64,000 nucleotides of DNA from Plasmopara viticola (lineage: Eukaryota; Oomycota; Peronosporomycetes; Peronosporales; Peronosporaceae), in contig MBPM02000019.1 of assembly GCA_001695595.3 (NCBI GenBank), positions 930,001 through 994,000 of the forward strand, given 5' to 3'. A program made the translations under genes and the position numbers. Under the pieces are notes generated by a model. It did no database searches, was not told the origin of the DNA, and was given only the letters and a program-made list of their open reading frames with translations. Of this stretch, positions 33,862-45,894 are shown in pieces. Positions within the stretch are counted from its first letter, which is position 1. Every line of letters starts with the position of its first letter.

Positions 33862-35596
33862 TTAAAGTACTTCCGTAGCCGTAACTTGGGGACTCGCAAG
33901 TGGTTGTAGCGATTCAAGTGGCCACCGAGGCTGATAGCGTACATGCTCTGGGTCACTGCGTACCCCATTGGCATACCACTCAAGCCCTGCCCACGCGACC
34001 ATGACGCCATTGTCAGTGCAGTATTTCGCGGGTGGAAAGATGGCCACTACTCCTTCTTTTGCTGCTGCTTCTTGCATACGATCTCGAAGGTACTGATTGG
34101 ATGCTACACCGCCACATACGACCTAGACCCGCAACAACAAGAGTCATAGTTGATTCTCAAGACATTCACACGCAAGTCGACGTACTACGCTGGTGCAATT
34201 GTCCCTCAGGCGAGCTTTGCTCCATTGACATGCTCGTCGAACTCGAGTAATCAACTGGTCTACTGCTCTCCGCTAAAAACCATGTCACGGCATCACAAAC
34301 CCATCGGACAGGATACAATAATATTCATACGTACTTGAAAAGAAGCGCACAGATCCTCTTTCGTCTTTGTGTTTAATTCATCAAGCTATTGCAAGTTGCA
34401 GACATTGGTAATTCAGAACCGCTAAGGATAGAAAGATGGCGCCAACCCACGTTTTTTATCTCTCGAAGCATTGCAGTCTTCATGCCAGAGAAGGAAAAGT
34501 TGCAATCCTAAGATCTTTGCATGAGATTAGCAAGTCCGACGAATCGATGAGCAACCTCACCTTTCGATGCTTCATTGGCTCGGTAAAGGAAAACGCGCGA
34601 CTGTCTCCGCGGGCCGCCATGTCCTCAATGAGTTTTCCACCATGCTTTCCATCATTTGATGTCGTGAGATCAAGCATTCGAGCCACCTTGTCAAAAGCTT
34701 CTCCAATAGAATCATCAAGTGTATTTCCGAGCAGTTCGTAGTCTCCCAATCCCTTTGCAAGGACAAGACAGCAGTGGCCGCCAGACACTAGCAGCACGAT
34801 AAAAGGAAACTCCGCGTGCGGTGCATTAAGCTATTGTCAAAATATCAAAGTCCACACTTCAGTAAGGATGTGAATATCAGATGTACGCTGACCTACGAAC
34901 TTGTGGCAATCGCGATACGAGAAGATGGGCCTATCATTCCAATAAAAACAATAACAAAGCATCGGCTTAAAGACTTCACACTTTTCCAATTGACACAACA
35001 TACTTCCAAGTGATTAATCGGAAGAAACGCGATATCTCGATTGTCGAGACAAATCTGTCGCGCCGTCTGGAGGCCGACATTGAGACACGGAGCAAGCCCT
35101 GGACCAGACGTCACTGCCACAACTGAAACCTGCTGTACATTTTCCAGTCCGCTAACAGTATTGAATAGAAAAAAAGGTATAGAAGTCACAAGTTTGATAC
35201 AACAAGGTACGTTACCTCTGCTCAATAGCAGCATTGATCACATGTGGCAAATTGTCTGCGTGAGCTCGCGCTGCTAATGCCGGTACGATTCCTATGCATA
35301 CGGCCTATCAGCCTTGTCTTTTTTCGTTTGCAAGCTCAGTAATGAGAAATAAAATACCTCGCCATTTGACGTTGAGCTCCCACTGAGACGAAATGACGCT
35401 GCTGAGCACACGCCCGTCTTGATCCAGCACCGCTGCCGCAGTATCGTCACAGCTGCAACGAACTCGAACAGATCAGCAGCTCTATCAGTCTACAGCTAGA
35501 TCATACCACTCTCTACCTCGTCTCAATGCCTAGTATATACGACGCATAGCGCGCCGCCACCGGCTGCAAGTGCCGGATTTTCACCACTCGTAGCAT
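33862..35596 (-). CDS. tRNA N6-adenosine threonylcarbamoyltransferase, mitochondrial type (Qri7/OSGEPL1)
   Basis: Ten exons: 35596-35517, 35452-35358, 35291-35216, 35151-35004, 34930-34901, 34830-34561, 34507-34451, 34385-34335, 34272-34189 and 34122-33862. All introns are 53-73 nt and the frame is kept through all nine, giving 383 residues. The enzyme transfers the threonylcarbamoyl group to A37 of ANN-decoding tRNAs (t6A). TsaD/Kae1/Qri7 motifs are complete: GIETSCDDTAAAVL, AVTSGPGLAPCL, the metal-binding NHLEAHLL, LLVSGGHCCL, GEAFDKVARML, FSFSGMKTA, VVCGGVASNQYLR and YCTDNGVMVAWAG. The opening MLRVVKIRHLQPVAARY is basic with no acids, as in mitochondrial presequences, which together with the lack of Kae1-type features favours the Qri7 branch. 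The 10-codon fifth exon carries part of the metal site and could easily be missed by automated prediction. Confidence 0.94.
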
Positions 35597-35725
35597 TCAG
35601 TGGTAGATTTTTAGTAGTAATTAAAAAGGGTCTCTACTATTTCAACTCGGAAAGTAGTAGTACTAGTATCCAATCTCTCGCTTTTATTACTATAGTCGCA
35701 GGCTCACAATCTGAGCGCAGGAAGC

Positions 35726-37260
35726 ATGCGCCCTGGCTGTTGCGTAGCTCAAATTCGTCCATCTTGCCTCGAATACTTCATCCCACCATCAACAGCACTT
35801 AAATCGCATGAAAATTGCTGGGGTTTTCTCACAAAAAGAGAAAAGGGTGATGCTTGTCATGACGCGACTGATAAGAAGCGGGCAACGACACAACATTTTG
35901 CTCGGGTTCAAGAGCAGGCAGTTCGTATGGTCCTTGAAATAACAGAGAGCTCTTCAGACGATAGCGAGAATGACGCATCAAGTACAACCCACAACTTGCC
36001 ATTGGGGAACGTTCCTTTGGCAGCTGAGGAAGCAATTGGCACCAGTGAAGACGTAGAAAAGTCGCTCAAAGTGATGACATTCGATGAGGTGAAGCGATCC
36101 GTGTAAGAGAGTGTATGTTCGATTTGAAAGCTGTGTACGCTACCAAGAACAAACTGAAGAAAGAATCGCCCGCCATTGTCCTCCAGTCGTCTTCGTTTTG
36201 CATTCCGAGAGTTACGGACAATGCACCAGAGTACTGACCGACGCTTAACCCATTATGTTTGGGAGGAAAATCAACTCGTGCCGCGGAATCTAAGCTTGGA
36301 CCCAATCGAAACGCTACCGAATGGTGAAGGCATTGTGCGCCAGAGAAAGAAGTGAAAAAGAGACAGAGAGAGTCTTTTGCCTTCACCCGTAAGTTCATCA
36401 ATATTGACGAGCTTTGGGAAACAATTGCGAGGCGAAATGAGTGCGTTCATGGGGACTATGCCTTGTCAAGCGGATTTCACAGGAAGTCTAGTTTCTAAAA
36501 GCTTGATTTTGACTACAAGGGCATAGTGACTCTGCACTGTCCGGTGTGAACGAAATACCAGCAATTTCAGGATACGAGATGGAGCCACTGCACCCGTTGG
36601 AATCTATCGCAGACGTACTGACTGAGTACCTCCCGATCCGAAGCGCAAAGAACTGCCAATCTACAGGTAAAAAGTACGAACGTGCAGTTGAAGTAGCAAT
36701 TCTGGCGGAGAATTGGCACGGACTGATCTTGTCGCTGCCAATGCCACAAATACGAATGGCGTTTTAGCACCGGCTGAAGCCAGAACCAGTAGTCCATGGA
36801 CTAGTCTTTTTGCTTAAAGAGCAGGGACACGAAGCACTACGATGCAGACATTCTCGTCTGCGCTTGGATCTGTATCTGTTTCCACTCCATCAAACGGTGC
36901 ATCTGGAATGCACTCGGGTTGTATTACTCCTCAGGGCAGTGTGGCGAGAGTCAGCAAGGGATATCTTTAATGTAAGGGAAAGCAAACTCGTACAAAGAAT
37001 GTGCTTTGAAATTGCCTGACAGCGAAGTGTACAAAAGGCGCTCGTGGCAATTGTGGATTGTGCCAGGTGGTAAACGTTGTGCTACACCCCATTGTCCAAA
37101 AGGTGCAGTAGCATGTGCCTCTTTCATGAAGGTTATAAGAAGGGCACGATTGGAATTACTGCTAAGCGTGGTGCTCACGGTGGCACTACATTGAAGCGAT
37201 TGCGACCTGACGAAGTGCAGCTGTCGATTGATGTCACTTAAAAGCTCATCGATCATATTA
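35726..37260 (+). pseudogene. Decayed coding block, possibly a DNA-transposon remnant
   Basis: An open frame of 126 codons (35726-36106) starts with ATG and has an acidic Ser/Asp-rich second half ending in MTFDEVKRSV. Broken frames with coding-like composition follow to about 37260. Near 37020-37140 several Cys pairs (NCGLC in one frame, RCATPHC in another) suggest a zinc-binding tail spread over shifted frames. An acidic N-terminus and a Cys-pair C-terminus would fit a piggyBac-like transposase, but I see no conserved catalytic core, so the identity stays open. Confidence 0.35.
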
Positions 37261-37426
37261 AATTACCCAAGCCTGATGTATGCTTTAGTAATCATGTTTG
37301 TGTATATATTCTCCCGAGAGTAGTATAAGCTGTTTAACATACTGTTACTGGATTAATAATATCTACTTGCACACGCTGTTGACGATACTACGTAGTACTT
37401 CTGATGATAGTATCTACATAAAAGCC

Positions 37427-38762
37427 TTACAAATGTTTAAATTTATTGGTCGCGTCAACGAGCTCCTTTGCAATGCCTGGCTCCATAGCCGAGTGACCCG
37501 CCGTTTGTACAATACGTAACTCACTCTCAGGAAAGGCCTTGTGAAAGTCCCAGGCTGTTTTCATCGGACACACGACGTCATATCTGTCCCATACAGCAAA
37601 TAACCAGATAAGTGCCCAGATCAATCAAAGCTCACACTTAAGCCAGCTCCCGTACCTCCCCTGAACAATTATTGTCGGAATGTGACGAATCGTATCGGCA
37701 TTTTCAATCAAAAACTCGTCGGTAGGAAAGAATCCCTTGTTAACAAAGTAGTGGTTTTCAATACGAGCAAAAGCTTCCGCAAACTTTTCTTCTTGCATCG
37801 ACTTGTTCGCTGCATCTGTCTAGAAATGTAGCATCAACATCACAGTAAAGATTGACGTATAACATAGGTTTTCCATCTTGAAAACTGACCGGAGGAATCA
37901 AGTTGCTTGTGGTCTTTTCCCACGTCGTCCATGCCAACGCCGCTGGAATTCGAATTTTTGAATTTTCGTTGGTCAGACGCTTGTGATAAGCCAGTAAAAA
38001 ATTCTCACGCTCATCCTTGGGGATAGCGTCTCGGTACGCCTCCCACCGGTCTGGATAAATAAAGTTGGCCCCGTGCTGGTAGTAAAAGTCAATCTCTTGC
38101 TTGCGCAAGTGGAAGATGCCGCGTAGTATAAGCTCAGTCACTCGCGTTGGGTGCTTAATAGCATAAGCAATGGACAGAGTGCTTCCCCACGATCCTCCAA
38201 AGACTTGCCACTTGTCGAGACTCAAGTGACGACGTAATGTCTCCATGTCCTCGACCAAATGCCACGTCGTGTTGTCCACCAAAGACGCGTGAGGTTTACT
38301 ACGACCAGAACCACGTTGATCCAGCAAAATGATATGGTACACACGTGGGTCATGGAAGCGCCTCATGTTGTCAGAGCAGCCCCCGCCCGGTCCGCCGTGC
38401 ACCATGATGACAGGCTTGCCGTACGGGTTCCCACATTCTTCGTAATACAATTGGTGGACGGGGGAGACTTGAAGCATGCCAGTATTAAAGGGCTGAAGGG
38501 TAGGATACAAAAAGTCTTCTGGGTCTGAGAGGTAACGCGGCTGATCAACCTGTTTCTTTTTCAGCTTGTCCTCTTCTAAGGATGCGGATGCTGAGTAGCT
38601 TGCTGCCAGAGACGTGAGTGCCACGGCGGATAGTGCGAATGCAGCACGATGTGCTCGCCTATACTCATTCTGGTTAGGTAAATGAGTAGAGTGTTGGTAT
38701 CTCTGACTGCGAATGGGTACAGCCACGCATTGCAGCGCTCTGGCGCCTCCACGGCGCAGCAT
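37427..38762 (-). CDS. Proline iminopeptidase (prolyl aminopeptidase, family S33)
   Basis: Three exons, 38762-37890, 37819-37656 and 37583-37427 (introns 70 and 72 nt), give 397 residues. The S33 alpha/beta-hydrolase features are complete: the oxyanion HGGPGGGCSDNM, LDQRGSGRSKPHA, the nucleophile Ser in FGGSWGSTLSIAYA, RGIFHLRKQEIDF, the Asp in VQGRYDVVCPMKTAW across the last splice, and the His in TAGHSAMEPGI. It removes N-terminal proline from peptides. About 75 residues precede the catalytic domain, beginning MLRRGGARALQCVAVPIRSQRYQHST, which is Arg-rich and acid-free, then a hydrophobic segment (AAFALSAVALTSLAAS). This suggests import into mitochondria or another organelle and perhaps membrane retention, unlike the cytosolic bacterial enzymes. 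Confidence 0.94.
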
Positions 38763-38974
38763 TTCGACTTCAATTTACGAGATATATCTTTTTTAAAAGC
38801 ATGCGATCCTTAATAAGAATAATACGAACTCGAATAAAAAGACAATATGCTGAGATCAGTTCTCCTTATTAAAATTGGACTTAAAGCTACAAATTAACTT
38901 TTCGCAATATAGTAATAAATTTACAAATCATAATAGCAGAAAAGTTGCTGAATGAATGCTAATTTTCCGCATTG
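38763..38974. promoter_or_regulatory. Divergent (shared) promoter region
   Basis: 212 AT-rich base pairs separate the start codons of the iminopeptidase gene (-) and rotatin (+). Both promoters must be here. No specific element was identified. Confidence 0.55.
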
Positions 38975-41900
38975 ATGATGAGCGACACTGAACCAGGGCG
39001 GCTGGACGCGCTAGTGCTCAAATTGCGTCATCCTTTACCCAAAATTCGCTACCGGGCACTGCACACTCTACAATTTAAACTACGAGAGCGTCTCGTGCGA
39101 TGGCAAGAGCTCGAGCCCCTGCACAAGACTCTCATTCCCGCGCTCTTGGCAGGTCTAGAGCCACCGCTAGGGATCGAGACGTTGCATGTGCTTCAAGTGC
39201 TCATCCAGACCCACTCAAAGGTCTTTTTGACTAGTCTACAGCATTACGGAGCAGCTCAAAAACTCCAGCGAGCTGCTATTGTCAATCCAGAGCTCCAACC
39301 TAGCTTTGAAAAGGTCAAGAATCAGTTATTGCCTCATGCCGCAAAGAGCTGATAATAATGAGCCTCTCTCTCCTCTATTCTACAGCTTTTGAGTCAACTC
39401 TATACGACAAAACATGTGGGACTGAAGAGCAACTATCAAGAGCCAAGGATCAAGTTAGAGGAACACCACGAGCCAAAGATGGAGCCATCAAAGGTCCATT
39501 CCGTTCAGTCGAATCGACATATAGCACCAAAACTCGAGCGTCTCGAATCTTGTGGCTGGACTTTTGCCCAAGTGGCGCTTGTGGCAGTAGACGATCAGTA
39601 TTTGTTTGAATTTGAGGTGAAATTGCAGCTGAGAACCGAAACTTTAGACATTGTTGCAGCTTGTGCAACATTTCGGAACGAATTATTGCGTAATTTTCCC
39701 GCAGAAATTTTCTTACAGCGACCAACGATATTGCAATATTTATTGCATTTAATCCAGCAGCCCATTTTGCCTACTAGCGGAGAAACAAGCACGGACCAAA
39801 AGACGGACGTTTGGATGGAGAAAGCAATGAAAGTTTCAATGGGTGTGAATTACTTTGATGCAATGGGTAGCAAGACTTATGCCACGAAACGTGGAAATGT
39901 CACGGGGGCAGTAGTGATGGCAAGTCTTCAAGCGATTGAGTCATTCTTGTTTGCATTAAGAGTCTCTCAGAATACCTGTCTAGATCCAAGTTACGTCGTA
40001 CACAAACCTTTTGTGCCAGTGGAAGGATTCGATTCGTACGACACGCGTCGTGTATTCTACCCACGTGCAAGGGTGGAAGGTGGACATGACGTCAGAAGTG
40101 GCTCGGAACGAAGAAGTGATTGTCAGATGACGCAATATTCATTCAGTGGAGCCATCTATAAATTATTTGTCAGCCTCTTGCCGTTGTTGCGATCGGCTCG
40201 ACACCCACGCTTGCATTTGTTGAATCTTTTATCGTCGGCACTTTTGGATCTACCGGAGAAGAGTCGTGGCAAGCTCGTCGAGTCTAGCGTGCACGAGCTC
40301 GACAAAGAACGGCTTGAGCGTATTTTTGATATTTTAAATGGTATTTGTCGACCTGTACGAGTTCACGATGCCGATTTTGGTGTCATTGACAGCGAGCTTG
40401 AGCTGACGCACTCAATGACGTGGAAACTTGTCGAGCTTGTGCTTCGACTGCTTAGATTATACTCGGCGCGTCACTATGTGGTGGCAGACTCGACGACTGA
40501 GGTTGAGCATGGCGAAATGTGCGCGAAATCAAGTGAAAGAAGTCGAATCCTTATCCCACGACAATTATGGGAAGCAGTGAAGTTATGGGTCGCTACTCCA
40601 GAATTTCCCATCATTGCAATAAAAGAGTGGAACGACGAGTCGATCATTCAAGATCTGTCTGCAATCGACGCCACTCTTCCCGCTTTTATACAAATAAAAC
40701 AGTCTTCGCAACAAGATGCCAACCTTATTCTCGAGTTTGTAAAATTTGCCAATAATCATCGTGAAGCTTTGACGGATTTTAAGTCGTGGACGAACCCGGT
40801 TGGATTGAGTCTTGAAACTGCGCGTAAAGCAATGCAAACTAGGGAGGCCTTTTCTGAAACGAATGCCAAGGTGATTGCCGATGCTACACTGTTGACAATC
40901 TGGTCCGTCTTGACTACCCAACCAGAGACTGACGACAAAAGGTTGACACAAGAGAAGGACGAAATCATTCGCTTTATTCTTTGCGATTTGCTTAGTGGAT
41001 TGGGTCAAAAGGAGGCGTCAATGGCACATGACCCGATGGTACTTTCCTTTTTCAGTGGTTTCTTGACTCTCATTGACAGCTTTTTAAATGAAAGCTTGCA
41101 AGCAAGTAGCGACTGTCGACGTCAACGCTTTGTCGAGGTTGTATGCGAATCAAAATTCTTGTCGCTATTGCTGTTGGTTCTAGCTAGACAACACGATGCG
41201 GACGATCAATTGGAGAACGCGCCACTTTGGGCCATTTTACGCGTAGCTTTGCATCAGCTAGCAGACGTGTGGAACGACAAATTGGGACTTCTCGAGCCTG
41301 TGATTCCATTGATGCAGCATTTTGCGTATATCAAATCGTCCGAGAAGTTTTCACAAGAGCAACGTTCAACTCAGCCGAAATTAGCCGATATTTTACTTCG
41401 CGTCGACTCGATTGTTTCTGATCGTACGAGATATATTACAATCTGTCGCTGTTTGCTTCACGAGTCGACGTACATTCGTATAGCTGCGGCTTCCGGGATT
41501 CTTTGCATCTTGTCTCAAAATTCTCCATCCTGTAATGACTGGATCTCGAAACATGAAGAAATTCTACACGATCCATTTGGAGGACCGTACTCTTTAGATG
41601 GCGACAATGTAAATCTTGAAGCCACACTGATGGCGACGCCGTTGCCTGTTTACAATGCAGTTGCGTACACTCCAAGTGACAATGAGTTATCGTCCCAGCT
41701 GAGTAAATTGTCTCACTTGTCCAAGGTCATTTCTGGAACGTCCTCTACGTTGAAAGGTCTGAAAGAAACGGCACTGAAAGAGTTGGTGATGGCAATCGAA
41801 AATGCGTCAGTTGAGATCTTTTCACTGTTTGAAGAGCTGGGTAAACTCTCGGATCTACTGGAGGTAATTTGTACGATTATCCAACTGGAAGGCGATCAAA

Positions 41901-44900
41901 TTGAGTCGTCCCTGGTGTATCAATCCCTTCTTTTGTTTCGGATTATTATCTTTCGCAGCTCTCTGCTACGTTCTGCTACACAGTGTACGTGCGTTACGAT
42001 ACAACTCTTGATTCCGTATATCTTTCATCCATCGACCTCGATTCGAGCGCAAATGTACTACATTCTTCTTATACTGACGTGTTCTGCCGAAAATTTTATT
42101 CCTACCGGAGTCTCAGTAGAGTCGTTGAATAATGAAAAAGACGCAGTCTATAAAGAAGCAAAGATTCCCGCTATGCTCATGTCGACGTTTGGATTGTATG
42201 CCCATCGCTGGACGCGATGTTTTATCAGGACTTGTTCGATCAACCAACAACTGCAAGCAAGCGCTGTCTCTGTGGCCAAATCAATGGATCCCTTTTGGTT
42301 GGACGAGGTGACATCCATTATTTCTCATCGCATCTGTTGCAGAGACGCAGTGCAGCTTGATGAAACAAAAACTAGCGACCTTGCGAGGGTGTTGAGTGCA
42401 GAGTACGCTTTGGTTGTCCAGAAACTTCGTGAGGCACCTTCGCACGATAAATGTTTAAATGCACTTTATCATGCGATGATGATGTGTAAAGCGTGGCGTA
42501 TTGGACGCGAGCAGTTTGCAACCGAATGGGAGACTGCTTGTGAGCGGTATTTCGCAACACCACCGAAAAGTGCGCGAGACGAAGTCATTTTAGCATCTCT
42601 TGTCAGCACTCTTAGCGTCCTGCTCGGTGCGATGACTAGAGCCGAGCAGCTACGAGTTTTGATCGTGGTAAAACGAACATTCCTTCCGCTACTTCAACGA
42701 GCAAAGACTTCCATCTTTTCTCTTCAGATGGCGCGTTTATTGCTCAATATGAGTGACTCGAAAGTGCGCGACTTGTTCTTGTCCCTCGCTGCTGATACCG
42801 ACATTGTCTCGATTATCTGTACGAGATATTCGACTGTCTACGCGAATGAACCGGTTCTTCATGCTTTAATGCTCGAGGTTCTGCTACGCTTTGCTCGAGG
42901 CATGGACGAAAAGGCCGCTCTTTGCTTGTCAAAGCCTTTACGCGACAAGATTTGCAAGCGGCTTCACGAAATGCTTGCCCCGTTGCTCACGATCGTATGT
43001 CGCCACCGTGTCCCAGGGTCATTCATGGATCGAGACGTCTTTGTTGCTGGATCTCAATGCATGATCGCCATCCTACATACCCTTCCACGTGCATCTCTTG
43101 CAGCGAGCGACAGTCCTCTGCAGCATACGGACAGTAGTATTCTTCTCGACGGAAGCTGGGCGTCTCGATTGCTATTTGACCACGTCTCACCCATCCGCGA
43201 GCTCGGTTTTTGCGTGATTGAACAGGCCGCAGCTTTGGATCCTCTGTCATTACGATTATTGGAAATGGCTGTTGAAACATCCACAGATGAATCCGAGTCG
43301 GACGCTGTACGCGCAGCAGCATGCTTTGTTACCATTCAAGAGATACTACAATACTCTGAGCGCACTTTAGACCGGCAAACTGCGCTGAGGACGATGGTAC
43401 ATGGACGCGCTTTTGCAAAAAAAGTCGTACGCACCCTTTCTGGCATTTTGAACAGCAACAAGCTGCTCATTCGGGCTGCTTGCACGTTTGCTCGACAAGT
43501 TCGAGTGTTGTTGATTCAACGAAAGTCGCTAGCGTCACAGTTTGGCGACATGCAGCAAGAGTTGGAGACGGCTCAAGAGGAGGAGGAGATCTACTCTCTT
43601 TTCATTCAGGTAAATGCTCGGCTCTTTACATTGCCCACGAAGCAACTAATGTTGCTGTTTGCATAGGCGCTATCAATTCGAGAGTGGAAAAGCAAGTGCA
43701 ACCGCTACTGCTCGAGCTGTATGCTCTTACCGGAATGCAATGAACATGCATGGAGACGCTCTCTTCTTCCGGCTATTTTAGATTTGCTGATTGAAGTGTT
43801 GAATCTCCTCCAGGCACTTTGCTGCGAAAATGGGTTTGGTCAAGTATCGTTTTTCCTTCTGGTAAGTACTCTGCTCTATCTGGTGCTGCTTCTTTACTGT
43901 GACTGAAATGGAACAATCTTGGCGTAGCATACGACGCTGCTCTATCAATTGATGGCAACTGTCGAAGAAGTCTACGATTCATCGAACGACATACATTCGG
44001 TAGCCGAGAGAAGTAAGCATTACGAAGTTCTCGACCTTTCTGCTACGACCCTCAGCAGTTTATTGGTACAGGCTTTCGACGAGCACAATGAACTTGATAT
44101 CAAACAGTTCGATACACCTGTAGCATCGCGGAGTGGAGGGAAGTTCATAGCCACAGTGGCAAAGATGTTGGAACCTCAGCACCCGACTGCGTTTCGAATA
44201 TCTTTTTCTCGAGTTGTGGCTGCGGTAAGAGCCTAACTTATGTTAGAACCTGTTCTGCGTACTAATCATGTAGATTCTCACGTCTAGGTGTCTCGATTGA
44301 TACCCGGGGCATTGAAGGCTGCAGAACCGATGGTAATGACCTCACTATGCTCCACAATATTTGACCTTTATCAAGAAACAGCCGAGTTCAAGCCGCACGA
44401 TGCGACTCTCGTACCTGGAGCACATAATCAAGCATTTTCATCAACTTGTATTCGCCGCGTTGCCTGTGGACTTCAAGTGCTGCTTGAAGCAAGCCCAACG
44501 CTTCGACCCCTTATTCACATGAAGCGTGGCGTGCCATTTGCAATGACGTGTATGAAAGAATCGTTTACTGCCATTCGCATAGCTGGCGGCTTTGGTGGTA
44601 AGCGAGGTAGAAACGCAAACTCCAGTGCAAGTCCACAGGATGCCTACGTGCTCGACCTTTGTAGCCGCATCCAAACACATATGGAAGTCGTGACTTCTAT
44701 CATCGGGGACGACAAGGATAGCCAGCAATTAGCAAAAGTACGTCGACAAGTGGCCTTCTTGATCATTCATCCTGCCGTTTGATTAATGCTCTAACGTTGG
44801 CTGTAGGATGAAGGTATCCTCTCTGTCATTTTGTCCAACTGGAACATGATGAAGACGGCTCATGTGCGTGGGTCTCACTTGATGATTCGTGCACTATATC

Positions 44901-45806
44901 TCGTGGCAAACTACATTTACGGAAATGACAGTGCAAAGAAATCAATGCTAACCTCTTTGTCGCACGGTTCCGAAAGAGCGGTAAAAGGGGACAATACCCC
45001 GTCGTTAATTGCATTGTTGTTTGATCTGGTGAACACGCGAGGTGAGGTGACAGCCTTAACCAGTCGAATCCAGAGGAATGGAAACGTTACTTCCGAAGCC
45101 GATATGACCCTGAGCAATGCGGCATGCCAAGTGCTGCAAGCTGCTCTACTCAATGTCGAATGTGTGTTACATTCCGTCAAGATGGGAACAATCACAAAGC
45201 TTGTGGATTTGGTTCAACATCGTCTGCAGCAAGTTCGACAAGGCGGTATAAGAGATCACAGGGAATACCAGAATCTTGCCCACATGCTGAGTGTGCTGAG
45301 TAGTATTGCTAGCTCTCACGAAGGCGCGCGCTTCTTGTACACGAACGTTGGAACCGTGCTTTCTGTCGTGTTTGACGACGTGATTCACATATCGAATGAA
45401 AATATTCGACAACGCGGATGCTTTTTCATGCGCAATTTGTCCCTCTCTCAAACAACTAACAACCACTTTGCCTTTTGGGAGGAGCTTCTGGATGCAATGG
45501 TTGGTCTCTGTGTCCGTGTCAGCGACGCAAGACAAAGCGACGCAATGTGTTTAGAGTACGTGTCAGTGGCGCTCTGGTCGCTTGTGTACGATAACCAGAA
45601 AGCACGCGCATTATTACGATCAAAACCTGCAACGATCCAAAGCCTAAAGCAAGCGCTGAGTTCTCAAACATCTGGTACGTCTTGTTTCATCGTGCATTCT
45701 TGTTTTGATCAAGTACTTACGTGCTGGATCGCTTTAAACTGTTGTAGCTTCTTCACCTGACATTGCAGAGAATCTACGGCGTGTTTTGATGCTAATTCAC
45801 GCTTAG
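38975..45806 (+). CDS. RTTN: Rotatin-like centriole/basal-body HEAT-repeat protein
   Basis: Seven exons: 38975-39313, 39386-43609, 43667-43861, 43928-44224, 44288-44737, 44807-45674 and 45748-45806 (introns 57-73 nt). The frame is continuous for 2143 residues, close to the roughly 2200 of animal rotatins. The first 110 residues match the rotatin N-terminal armadillo-like domain, with KLRHPLPKIRYRALHTL and GIETLHVLQVLI. The rest is helical throughout, with HEAT/ARM-like blocks and a C-terminal PDIAENLRRVLMLIHA. Rotatin/Ana3 is needed for centriole elongation and ciliogenesis in animals, and its orthologues follow the presence of cilia. An open 2143-codon frame implies current selection, and so a flagellated zoospore stage. 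A second ATG lies one codon downstream of the chosen one. It converges with the M18BP1-like gene, 88 bp apart. Confidence 0.9.
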
Positions 45807-45894
45807 AATACATGCATATGTACTAATCACACTTTCATCAATCAAATCCAATGGATTCGATTAACACAGCCAAGGCGTCGAAAAAGTCGTGTGA

